Source: Taenia hydatigena
Taxonomy: Eukaryota; Platyhelminthes; Cestoda; Cyclophyllidea; Taeniidae
Direction of reading: 5' to 3'
Assembly: GCA_036345935.2 (NCBI GenBank)
Contig: JADWOT020000005.1
Span: 19,136,369 to 19,200,368, forward strand
Length of the DNA stretch: 64,000 nucleotides
Position numbers and translations under genes: made by a program. Below the pieces are notes generated by a model that did no database searches, was not told the origin of the DNA, and saw nothing but the letters and a program-made list of their open reading frames with translations. Positions 11,423-21,539 of the stretch are shown here, piece by piece; position 1 is the stretch's first letter, and the number at the start of each line of letters is the position of its first letter.

Positions 11423-11710
11423 GCAATCTATCTCGATGACATTATCTTTTTTGTTAGGGACATCCGAGAATATAACGCAAGTCTGAAACCCGGTTATTTT
11501 CTGGGGCATACAGTCTTACCAGATGGGATGGTGGTCGTCGAAGACCTTACAAAACAAGTGAGGACGCGACCAACACCTGCCAATTAAATAGGGCTCCGCA
11601 GTATCCTTGGCTTAGCAAACTACTACAGGTGTTTCGTTGTAGGTTTCGCTAAATCGCCAGCCTTTTGCATAAAGCATTCGAAAAGGAGAGGAACAAGAAT
11701 TACAAGGGGA
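11423..11710 (+). pseudogene. Ty3/gypsy reverse transcriptase remnant
   Basis: Reading from 11423 gives AIYLDDII, the reverse transcriptase catalytic YxDD motif. About 30 codons on comes FLGHTV, then after an in-frame stop LRSILGLANYYRCF, the conserved end of the gypsy-type RT palm/thumb region. The spacing between YLDD and LGH is shorter than in intact elements, so there is an internal deletion as well as the stop. No RNase H or integrase could be followed downstream. It is a dead fragment of an LTR retrotransposon. Confidence 0.8.
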
Positions 11711-12194
11711 GAGCTATCATAAAGAATGAGGACATGTCCTTCGTAGTTACGGCGTTAAACTTCATATAATTGGTGCATAATCGTGTAATACCATCACTTT
11801 TCTTCAACATTTCTCTCAGGAGACCCATAGTGACTTAGATTGGTATATAACTTCATTTCAGACCACCTCTTCCACAAGACGGTCTGCTTCTTCCAAGGGA
11901 GGAGGCGGTCTGCATCTAAGTGACCACCAAATGGATCTGAATTCGCATGTTTCTATCGTATATTTGACAAAGTTTTTGCGTCCCATTTTCGCACTCGATA
12001 ATGGGAACATGCTCGCGTGTACTTTCGGAAAAGCTCGAAGTTTTTCTCCCGATGTCGGTGCTATAGGTTAACCATGAACAAAGACATCTCAATTTAATTA
12101 TGGGGTCTGCGGCTTCAAAAAGAGTGCCGTAGTTGCCGTCAGCAACTTTTTTAAGTCGTAGATCAGCTGCGTTGGCTTTAGTGCTTCGCTAAGT
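11711..12194. other. Degraded sequence between two gypsy fragments
   Basis: No open coding segment stands out. It joins an RT remnant on the plus strand to a protease remnant on the minus strand, so a breakpoint or second insertion should lie inside. Confidence 0.4.
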
Positions 12195-12287
12195 GGAAAA
12201 GATGCCGCCTGCAAGATTCATAACTGCTTTAGCATTAAGGAGATAATCAGCCCCCAGCATCACGCTTCTAGCTAGCGCTGGACATGT
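12195..12287 (-). pseudogene. Ty3/gypsy aspartic protease C-terminal remnant
   Basis: On the minus strand the sequence reads SVMLGADYLLNAKAVMNLAG, close to the ILGADFL motif near the end of gypsy-type retropepsins. The upstream DTG catalytic motif was not found and there are frame breaks around it. The orientation is opposite to the RT fragment at 11423-11710. Confidence 0.55.
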
Positions 12288-13364
12288 AGGAAATTTCATC
12301 GTTTAGGTTTATTTCCCAATGCAGGATTTTGACGTCTTTTCCTTCTGTTGAACGCATAAAAAATGGAATCTTGTTGCGGAGGTTTGGAAGGGCTTTCAGT
12401 TTCACTATTGACTTGATTGTGCCTGAGTCAAGGGGAGGGATGCATGAACGTCCCTCTTGTTTGCCTGGGCCTCACGTAAATGGATGTGAGCCGTTTGGAA
12501 GTAGACGAGAGAAGGAAAAGGGTGGCTCGCCTGACCTTGGAACAACGTAGCAATGCCATCGGCCGGGTGTACGGGAGAGCGATGTCACGCGGAGATTCTG
12601 AAGCCTTCTGGTTACAAACTCGACCAACTTACCAGGCTTGTTGTTCTTTATGGCGCAGAGTTTCCCAACCATGATGAGCGGTCGGACTCCTTTTTTGAAT
12701 GGAACTGCCGGGTAAGTTTCGACAGGACCTAAAGGCCACACCTCCGAATGGGTTTGCAATCTACTTAAGTTCCAATAACAAAATTGCTGGATTTCACACA
12801 GGAATGCAATAAATATTCATCTTAAAAAGTTTCAATTTTGAAGGTAAAATTTGTCACAACTTCGGAATCTAAAATGAATAATCATGACGCTGCAAGTTTA
12901 TTTGCAAAACTTTAAGCTATTAACGCAAATACTTTATTACCGAAAATTGAGTAAATATTTTTGAAGACCTTGTCAGAGAACATAATAGCTCATTAATTAA
13001 ACCTCTGCCTTTTGTTTCGTATGTAAAAATGTTGGTGTAAAAATGTTGTGTTACAAGTTACTGCATTATGAAGTCACTAAACAGCGCCAAAAGCATTTTA
13101 AATTATAAAGTGTTAAGCTTTTACAGGTCTTAATGCTGCCTTCATAAGACGAAGTGTAATGGTGAAACACATGTCGACAGACTATAGAAAACATAAGACG
13201 CTATCAGCGTGGTCCGGATTTCGTTTAACAGAGAGCATCTACACCCGCCATCTGTTCGAGATATTTTCCAAACAATTTGATGGTAGAGAATACTAGCTAA
13301 CCTTCATGTAAGTAGTATGTGTGCGATACGTTTGCTGTTAAAAGGTCCAGTTATTGCTCTTGTC
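12288..13364. other. Spacer, possibly more retroelement debris
   Basis: A GC-richer stretch at about 12330-12760 has frames open on both strands and could be the gag/protease part of the minus-strand gypsy fragment, but I recognise no motif. The rest is AT-rich and featureless. Confidence 0.4.
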
Positions 13365-13420
13365 ATGGTACCCTAGCTGGGAGGGCTGGCCTTCAGACCA
13401 TGCTGGTAACCCCAAGTCTA
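13365..13420 (+). repeat. 180-bp dispersed element, short diverged piece
   Basis: Only the central CCCTAGCTG...GGGCTGGCC...ACCATGC segment of the element is recognisable, with several substitutions. Confidence 0.5.
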
Positions 13421-13702
13421 TCCGAGTAATAAGTTTTTATAATTTGGCCAAGTTTAATGGCTTTTATCGTCTTAAAGGAAGTTCTGGGACTATGAATGTT
13501 TACCCCACAATACTTCGCTCCATTATGAACTAAGTGAGAAAAGCAACTTTCGAACGCTGTGAAATAAATGAAAATTACTTCGAATTTTATGTGCGTATGC
13601 GAAAAAATCCGATTTAAAAAAGAGCATTGGATAAAAAATATTTGGACTTTGATTTCCGCTAGATGCTTAACTGTCTTCAATTTGCTTTACGCACAGTGAT
13701 TG

Positions 13703-13882
13703 TAGTACTTTGTTTGTAGGAACCACCGGTTTCGGTCAAGGTCACAGAGGTGGCCGTATTGCCCTAGCTGCGTGAGCTGGCCTCCGGGCCATGCCAGCAG
13801 CCTATTTCCTTCTGTCCGGTGGATATATGTATTCTACCCTGCCACTTTGCCTTCTTTTGCCTTAAGGGAGCCTCGGGGCGCT
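13703..13882 (+). repeat. 180-bp dispersed element, full copy with target-site duplication
   Basis: The best-defined copy. It runs from TAGTACTTTGTTTG to CCTCGGGGCG plus CT and is bounded by the exact 10-mer ACAGTGATTG at 13693-13702 and 13883-13892. A 10-bp duplication and about 180-bp length without coding capacity suit a SINE or other small non-autonomous element. I see no convincing A/B box pair. Confidence 0.8.
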
Positions 13883-14084
13883 ACAGTGATTGCTGCAATA
13901 CTTATGTTCTTTAAATGTACTTTGCGGGCGAGAGACAAGAGGGCAACTCAAGCCTGACCGTGGGCCATCATGGCCTCTCTCCGGAGTCCGAGACACTCTC
14001 GTCTTAAATGTCTAGAAACAGCCAACCCTCTCACAGCAATTGGAAATGAGAAAATCGCCACAGGTGCAGCGTCCGAGACCTTCA

Positions 14085-14215
14085 TGAAGGCAAAAGAAAG
14101 CATGATAATAGGAGATAATGTATATATTTAGCAAAGAGAGGGGTTGAGACTGCTGGCATGGCCCAGAGGCCAGCTAATTTGGCTGGGATCATACGATTAC
14201 TTAAGTCACAGAAAC
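14085..14215 (-). repeat. 180-bp dispersed element, diverged reversed copy
   Basis: The segment with GCTGGCATGGCCCAGAGGCC and its flanks follows the reversed element with changes throughout. Together with the copy at 13703-13882 it forms an inverted pair about 200 bp apart. Confidence 0.6.
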
Positions 14216-14672
14216 CAGTAATCGAAGAAAACAATGTATTTCAATAGGAATTGATCTCGCTACAGAAAACTGTCGTAAGCGGTTCATAGTCTGTGCAATT
14301 CGTCCTTGTAAACTATCTTACATCTAAAGCAAAATTTTGGATGCATTGGAAGTGAGGCGGTGTAGTGGTGACGTAGTGAACAAATGTCACCTCGACTGCG
14401 AAAAATAATGTCATGGATTTTAGTTTGCTTGTAGTTTTCTCACAATATTCAAGGAAGAGCATAGAGATTTCTGCATTCTCCTCCCATTACCTGAGGCTAA
14501 CTTCAGTAAGATAAAGGTGTTTCTTCTGAGACATCTTTATTTTCTTAGACAAAGCGGTTTATCGATGGCCTTTGACGACGTCAGGAGGAATGGTCTACTT
14601 CTCAAGGACGAAACTAGAGTTGTTTTTGCATCTCACCTAAGAGGTGCATTTAAGGAAGCATTAGCTGTAATT
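14216..14672. other. Spacer between repeat copies
   Basis: Nothing recognisable; a 68-codon frame at 14517-14723 runs into the next repeat copy and is not supported as a gene. Confidence 0.4.
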
Positions 14673-14857
14673 GTAGCTTCCCGAGGCTCCCTCAAGGCAA
14701 AAGAAGGCAAAGTGGTAGGATAGAATATATATATTCACCGGACAGAGGGAAATAGGCTGCTAGCATGGCCCGGAGGCCAGCCCACGCAGCTAGGGCAGTA
14801 CGACCTCCTCTGTGACCTTCACCATAACCGGCAGTTCCAACAAACAAAGTAATACAG
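14673..14857 (-). repeat. 180-bp dispersed element, reversed member of a head-to-head pair
   Basis: Nearly full-length reversed copy, starting at GTAGCTTCCCGAGG and ending at the ACAAACAAAGTAATAC border. It abuts the next copy directly. Confidence 0.75.
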
Positions 14858-15043
14858 TAATACTTTGCTTGTTTAAACTGCCGGTTTCGGTCGGGGTCAC
14901 AAAGGTGGCCATATTGCCCTAGCTGAGCAGGCTGGCCCTCGAGCTATGCCAGCAGCTCATTCCCCTCTGTCTGTTGAATATACATATATTCTGCCCTGAC
15001 ATTTCACCTTCGTTTGCCTTTAAGGGAGCCTCTGGACGCTACA
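14858..15043 (+). repeat. 180-bp dispersed element, forward member of a head-to-head pair
   Basis: Nearly full-length forward copy, GTAATACTTTGC to GGACGCTAC. With 14673-14857 it makes an almost perfect 370-bp palindrome whose centre is about 14857. Confidence 0.75.
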
Positions 15044-15953
15044 TCAGCATTACAAAGAGCATTGACAAATGAAAGTATTTGAGACTGTGGTCAAAATGGG
15101 GATAATGTAGATATTTGATATTCCACACAACCGAGCAGCTATTTTCGTGTCCAGAGGTTGTACATACAACCAAAGCATAAAACGTAGTGCAGCGCAATTT
15201 ATGAGCATTTCAATGTTTCCACGCCTTAAACAGGAGGAAGTATGAGTTTGCAGAAATTCAATTTTACAAAAAAAATTACTGACATCCTTTAGCATAGTAT
15301 TACTTTCTTAGTGAAAATAGTGATTTGTATTCAATTTAGTCGTTAAAATCAAAGTTATATTCAACAATTTTCTGTACCATTCTTCGCTCGTGAAATGCCA
15401 ATAAACTATAGCACTTATGCTGAACAACCAATATTATGATTAGTTTTCACATAAATTTATGTATTAATCAAACCTTGTGAACTTAATTTATTGAACGCCG
15501 ACTTGTTTTACCACTTTCACTCGCGTTCTTTTATTCAATGTGGACTCTTTAAATTCTTTTTATTGCTTTTATCGGTGGTTTATCCTTAGATATTACCCGC
15601 ATATCTTCGGTTTCGTTCTTCTAAAATTAATCGGCACTGCAAGTGTGTTGAGTTTCTTGTAATGTTTAAAAGTGTTTGGACTAGTTAATATTTTTTACAC
15701 TAATTCAAAGGTTTGCGTGCTTCAGTTATGTGCTTATGGTAATTGTATTTTGCCATCAAGGCACGCATTCTCTATTGGCGAAACGCTTAGATTTTTATAA
15801 GGAGTCACTGCGAAGAAGACTTTACAACAACGTTATCCTTGTGTTATTAAATTTTTTTTCAGGTTTTGAGATGTTTTTCAGCAAAGGGTTGAATGCTGTT
15901 ATACAAAAGGTCGGTTGTAGTTACTAGCCTTACCACTGCTATAGTACACAGAA
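15044..15953. other. AT-rich spacer upstream of the orphan gene
   Basis: A frame at 15730-15927 could represent an upstream exon of the next gene but gives no recognisable protein and a poor splice fit, so it is left out. Confidence 0.4.
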
Positions 15954-18006
15954 ATGCAGATTGAGGATTCTGATGGAGAAAAACTGGACTACTTTTCAGA
16001 CCGAATGTCTGTTGGTGGGTTCATAATGGTTTTTACTCTCTTAATCGCGAACCTCTCGATAATCGGAGACAAGTTGTTTAAATTGGTTTTATTTATTCGT
16101 TGGATCAGAATCCAATATGTATTTACTACCCACTTATCCTTAAGCACATCGACGGAGAAAGACAATTGTTGTTCGTAATGCCTCCAGTTGTGCTGCTCGA
16201 AGACACGCGAAAATCCAGCATGCACCCTTCCCGAAGAATCGTGGCTGTGTCATCCAAGACCGCTTAAAAACGCTGATGTCAGTCCCTTTACCTGATCATG
16301 GTACGTCTGGTCTCTGGCACTTCTCTGTGATTTCTCTTAATAGGAAAATGTGGGTGCAAAGATTACATCCTACACATTCGTTTACTTGTTACTTTGTATG
16401 CAGGATCTAGCGCTGGTAGCACATGTAAGCGGCGAATTATAGCTCCTATAGAGGAACTCGAGTGCGCTTTGGCACGTGGGACTACGGGCTTTCCTTTTCT
16501 ACGATCGTCCGATCGGGGTACGTCCTTATCATTGTGCTGTCCATTCATATTGCGTGGTCTCAGCCAAGTTTGGATAGACAGTCCCGATTTTGGAAGAGTT
16601 CTTGAAATCGCGGCTAAATTGAAGTGTTGATAGTTTTGCTTTAGAACGCCTTTTCCTTACTTCCCTTCCAAATACGCTTCATTACTCTGGAACGTAGCAT
16701 AGATTTTGCTGTCACATTGTTCTCACTACGATCCTCCAATTTGGAACTCATCGAAATATCACTATTCTCTCACAGCAATAAAGTGGTGAACTAGTCTTGA
16801 CCTTTTATTTTCAATACCACAGAACCTTATTATCTTCTGTTCTGTTATAAATAATTTTGCTTTAATAGAGGTTTGGAGGCTGAAGAGAACATTGAAATGT
16901 GGCGATCCCCCCCTTCTTCCTCATTTGTTGCAACGATTAATGATGTAGGTACTGGCAAGTGTATTCAACCCCTGATCTCGCGAAGCCTGCCTCACTACAA
17001 TCGTGGGATTTGTGAATAATTATTTGCTACCGGGCTCCTTATAAGTGGTCGTGAAGAACGAAGTTCTATCGCTCACCTTCTAGAGCTACCCCTTCTAGCC
17101 TCAAAACTGAATCCACATCCTTTCAATAGCTTCTGGTATAAGACATTTCATTGTCTAGTCGACCCTTCTCATTACTCTCAGTCAATGTGAACAAGCTCGT
17201 TTGTGTGGCAGTCTAATTTTAGTTTGTTTTAAAAAACGAACTTATATTGCAGTATGTAGTAGTTCCGTTTGACAGGCATGACTTTTTAAGCGTAAATATG
17301 GAATTTTGAGATGAGAATGGAGTATCAAGTACTTGGTGAAGTGTCGAATAGAAGCGCTCAAGTTTACGTAGTATTGCAACATCCAAGTCGCTTGCCACGG
17401 TCTTTCAAGCTAATTTCTACTGGTTGTTGTCTTGCAGGGCGCAATGCGCTCAGATGTCGCAAGTCGCTATCGTCCAACCTTCGGACCCTAATGCCCATGG
17501 AGGAGTTTGAACACAAGCTTCGAGTTCATAACAAACGGACATCCTCATTCTCCTCACTCAATGGAGGTGGGTTTTTTCAACTTGTGGTTCTTTAATAGCA
17601 ATAGTTTTTCTTTCAGATCGCATGGACTGTGGAACCACCTCGTCTGAACGCCAGACTCCGTCTACAAGCGAAGAAATTGAAAGTCCATCTCGTGTTGCTA
17701 TTCCCAGGCGACCCTCGAGTTTTGATCAACGTTATTGTGGTTTGTACTTCCCTTTAGAACGATGCGCTCTTGTGGTTCTTCACTCTCGTTTTTTTTTCCC
17801 TAGAACGTGTGTACGGTACTCCCAATTGGTTCAATCCATCAAGCACCTCCTCTACCGTTGACGCATGTCGCGAACCTCCTCCAAAGCGCCTTGTGCTGTC
17901 CCAATCCAATTTAAGGCAAATAGAGAGGCTTTCCGGTCGTCTTAAGGATAAAATTTCATCAAATGAACGAGTCTTATCCTGGATTGTTTCTCAGCGTTCT
18001 TTTTAA
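15954..18006 (+). CDS. Unrecognised 261-residue basic protein, six exons
   Basis: Proposed exons: 15954-16014, 16145-16300, 16404-16517, 17438-17566, 17617-17739, 17804-18006. All five introns are GT-AG and all are in phase 1, and the join gives one open frame ending TAA. The N-terminus is acidic (MQIEDSDGEKLDYFSDRMS), followed by an Arg-rich stretch AHRRRKTIVVRN, then Ser/Thr/Pro-rich low-complexity sequence. A predicted amphipathic C-terminal helix (SNLRQIERLSGRLKDKI) closes the protein. There is no signal peptide or membrane segment. I recognise no family; composition suggests a nuclear or scaffold protein, which is only inference. The start is chosen as the first Met compatible with the phase chain; an extra upstream exon is possible. 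Confidence 0.55.
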
Positions 18007-19081
18007 TGATGTGCGCGCTACAGAGCGCTTTTTTGTACTTTCGTGGTCTGCGTAAATCTGGCAATTTGATTATGTGCGGTTGTTCGCATTCTCGGGTAGG
18101 TAGATTTACTACTTCCTGGAGGCAGTTAGTCCATAACTGGGTGGGTTTGGCGGCGCGCCGCACCGCCGGTTTTTTCGTCACGGGGCTTTGAGTTGCGTTT
18201 AGTTGGTGGGATGCTTTCGTCCGTAGTCGTCTTACGGGAGAAATTGCGCGTGGTCTTACAAAGTGTGCTGATTAGGTCAGTGAGTCAGCAATGCAGCTAT
18301 CTTTGGTCCGAATAATTAAAGTTCTTACAACAAGGAATTATTGTTTAAATTCGCCTCCATGGAGCGTGCGGTGGGTGGCTTTTTAAAAACGATTGAGAAG
18401 GGATTTGCAATTTTAAAATTGGACTAATATGCTTGGTTCTCTCAGCATGCTTTTTATCTAAAGTTTTTTTAAAAATTAGTTTCATCTTTCTGTCTATTGT
18501 TTACATGTAGTAGTAGGAATATCTTTGTTTAGAACTACTTTCACACGTAAATGTGTTACAAATGCATAATAGAGTAAAATTAAGTTTCATAATTTAATCT
18601 CTGCCAAGAGTTAGGCATGAAAGTTATCTAGTATTAGGTTATGACAGCACATTGTGAATGTATTAATGGGTATATAAAGATTTAACGTGCACTGACAGGT
18701 TTAATTAGGTTTCCTGAAAAACAATGTTAAAAGTGCTGATTTGGCTTGCAAACTTAGCTAACTTTTTTAATTTAACAAATGATTCAGAATGCAAATTGTG
18801 GAGTGAGGATCATGCTTACAGCATTATCATCTTGAGGTTAGATGTCACATCGGAAACAACATGGTGTTAGGTCGGTTTTAAGCGTTTTATGGAGAATCAG
18901 TATTTCTGTTGACCACTAACTTTAAAGCTTAAGCTTTTTGTGCCGAATAAGGATAGAAAATTTTCTCTTGCTTGTCAGAATGACCTTTTGACTAGCGTTG
19001 CAATGAGTGCCCCAATTTATCCAGACGTTTAAAATGGGCTAACATTGTTACTTTAAGCTTTAAGTTGAAGATCGTGAACAT
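18007..19081. other. AT-rich spacer between two plus-strand genes
   Basis: The first ~200 bp after the orphan stop stay open in a minus-strand frame but look like an antisense shadow of the 3' UTR. The rest has no features I can support. Confidence 0.4.
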
Positions 19082-20374
19082 ATGCTTAGCTTCGATTTTA
19101 ACACTGATATAAGTAAGTCGAGTGTCAATCCACCATATCGATATGAATGTGATTTAGCACCTTCAACAATCAATCAAGCGACCTTCGATGAGTCGCTTCG
19201 TGCCATTGCAGAAGATGGCACCGACGTCGGATTTTACGAGGTAAGCTTGTATTGTAGCCAGTAATCTTCTTTTACCACCACTGCAGTGTTCTGTTAATGC
19301 CGGTACAAACGACAAATCCGTTCTAGTTAACACCCGAAGCGAATACTGTATCGCAGATACCGAGTACTACACGACTCTCACATCAGAGCTAGATAGCCAA
19401 TTAAACCTCCTTAACGAAATCAATGAGCAAACACGGAAGGTGAGTGAGCGAACAGATGTAGACAATACCAGTGGCACTGCAGACCAAAGACCAGGTAACC
19501 AAGCGCATCATCAGAACATATCGTGAATTGGACGATCTAGTTGTGGAGATGGAGGAGTGGATAGGCACCGAATCAACCAAATCTACTCGCCGACAATCGT
19601 TAAGCGAGTTGGGTTGGTATCTGGCCAATGGTGCCGTTCTGGTAGTTGAGCGGATTTACGCCATCACCAGTGCAGAGACCAAATTCACAGTGAATACGTT
19701 GGACACTGATGGAGTGGTGTGCAACCTCGTTTGCGTGAGCATTTTTATCACAAATGGATTTTGGGAGGACTCGGAAACCTAGCGTATAATCGCAAGTGCT
19801 TCTGACTGGACAACTTTACCTTAGCTGGCTAACTTTTGCTGGACCATTAAAAATGAAATGACCGATTCCTTTACTGAAGTTCACTTTCATCTATATAGTG
19901 CGATATTTTGTATCAGCCTGCTTACCTTTGATGGTTATGATAAATCCTGTTTGCAGAAGGCAGCAGAATTTTGGTTGTTGTACCTGCAGTACCACGAATA
20001 TGCGCAGTTTATGTTGAGTCCACTTGGAATCCAAACCCCTGTTAGTAGTCTGGTTGGCTACTTTCTATTCTTCAGTTGGTCAATTATAGCTCTTTAGTTA
20101 GATTTAAATTTTTTTTAATGAATTATTCTTTTAAAATCTTGCTAGACTATCTAGTAGGTTCTAGTTTTACGGCTCTTGGTGGGGTTCTGGTACTTTACTT
20201 AACCGAACAATCTTTCATCAATTCACAGCAACAGAAATAGGTCAGCTTTTTGACGAAATAAGGAAAAGGCAAGCTTTAACGATGCGGCTTCTGATGCTTG
20301 CGCGACAATGTGGTTCCTCAAAAGTCACCCAAGGAGTAGTAAAAAAAGTACACTTGAGAAATACAATAAAGTAG
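19082..20374 (+). CDS. Unrecognised coiled-coil protein, five exons, about 265 residues
   Basis: Proposed exons: 19082-19240, 19287-19439, 19483-19734, 19957-20044, 20229-20374. The first three introns are phase 0 and the last phase 1; the join is open to a TAG at 20372-20374. Exon 2 and the start of exon 3 encode a heptad-like helix (YTTLTSELDSQLNLLNEIN and onward through TRELDDLVVE-like sequence), so a coiled coil spans about residues 80-130. Exon 4 is aromatic-rich and exon 5 is a basic helix. No signal peptide is visible. I do not recognise the family. The two 43-46-nt introns with consensus donors (GAG|GTAAGC, AAG|GTGAGT) are the strongest evidence; the donor of exon 4 (GTTA|GTAGTC) is the weakest. 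Confidence 0.5.
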
Positions 20375-21539
20375 TTAAGGGCACCGGAACGTCTACCATA
20401 CCAACTTCCTTCAATTCTACTGTGATTTCCTCCATTGATTGACTTTTTTCTTTCAACAGTCTCTGTGAATCTTTGTGCTTAATGTGGAGCATAAAAAACG
20501 CAAATAGGTTTTTGACCTTAGGCGACGACCTCAATCATTAATTTCAGCATAATGCTGGACGAATTTTGATGATTCCTCTCAAAAAGGCGGAACCGTAGAG
20601 AACGTACCTATTTGGAAATTTGTTCGTTTATTAATGCTACTGATTGGTAGAATTAGTATCATTATCAGAGTCTGCTTCTGGGTGCCTCACACGTGAAAAT
20701 TGAAATTAATCCGACCCAATCACCTTGACCTAAGTCCAAGTCTTCCGTGGGTTTAGTTCCTCCAGGAGGAAATGGGAGCACGATGAAATTTTTCCGTCTA
20801 AAAGACAGACGTGGAAAATAACCGCCAACAGAAATATGCGGTTGACCTTGTGGTGACGTTCCACTACACAAATAAAAACTCGTAACTGGTAACCGGAACT
20901 CTGATACATATTAAAACACACCTTGGCTTTCTTTTGATGTGGTTTGTTAATGTTCAGCACTATTAATGTTACTTGGTATTATGATGTCACGAGACTTCGT
21001 TCTACACGTATTTTCCAATGAGCTTGGGTGAAAATACAAGTCTCATGGATGGTGCGTTTTTTAATGTGCCACGAAGGTTAGCGTCATACTTTTGCCCACT
21101 GTTGATAAATGGAACTTGAATTCAAATTTGAAAGTAATAGGGGAATGGGAACCCTCGTCAATTAGGTGGAATTGGGCACTTATGCAAATATTTGTCACCT
21201 ATTAGTAAGCGCAGTGTTTCACTTTGTGTGATAATTTTTCCGACTTCGTGTTTAGCGAATGTAACTAGGGTAATCAACGTCGTACTAGGTAACTGAAAAT
21301 CGCAGTGATTTGGCGTGTAGTTTGCTAGACTGACTTATTCATGTGCCGTTTGGATACATGATGTGTATTTTAGACTGCTGAGTGACTGACTTACTGATCG
21401 ACCTGTGAAAAGAAATGCGATTGTGCTTGAAATGAACACATCGTTGGTTGCCCATTCATCCTGCATCTCTGAGGCACGCACCACTTCAATACGCAACAAT
21501 GCCTTGGATGGGTGTGTGCGTATGTGTTGTGGACTGCAG
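20375..21539. other. Spacer with possible first exon of the CATIP-like gene
   Basis: An ATG at about 21434 opens a short frame towards a GT-rich stretch and might be the first exon of the next gene, but the phase does not close. Nothing else is supported. Confidence 0.35.

Noticed and set aside
13703..15043. The outer 180-bp copies considered as terminal inverted repeats of one 1.3-kb transposon
   Set aside because: The copy at 13703-13882 has its own exact 10-bp target duplication, so it inserted alone; no transposase lies between.
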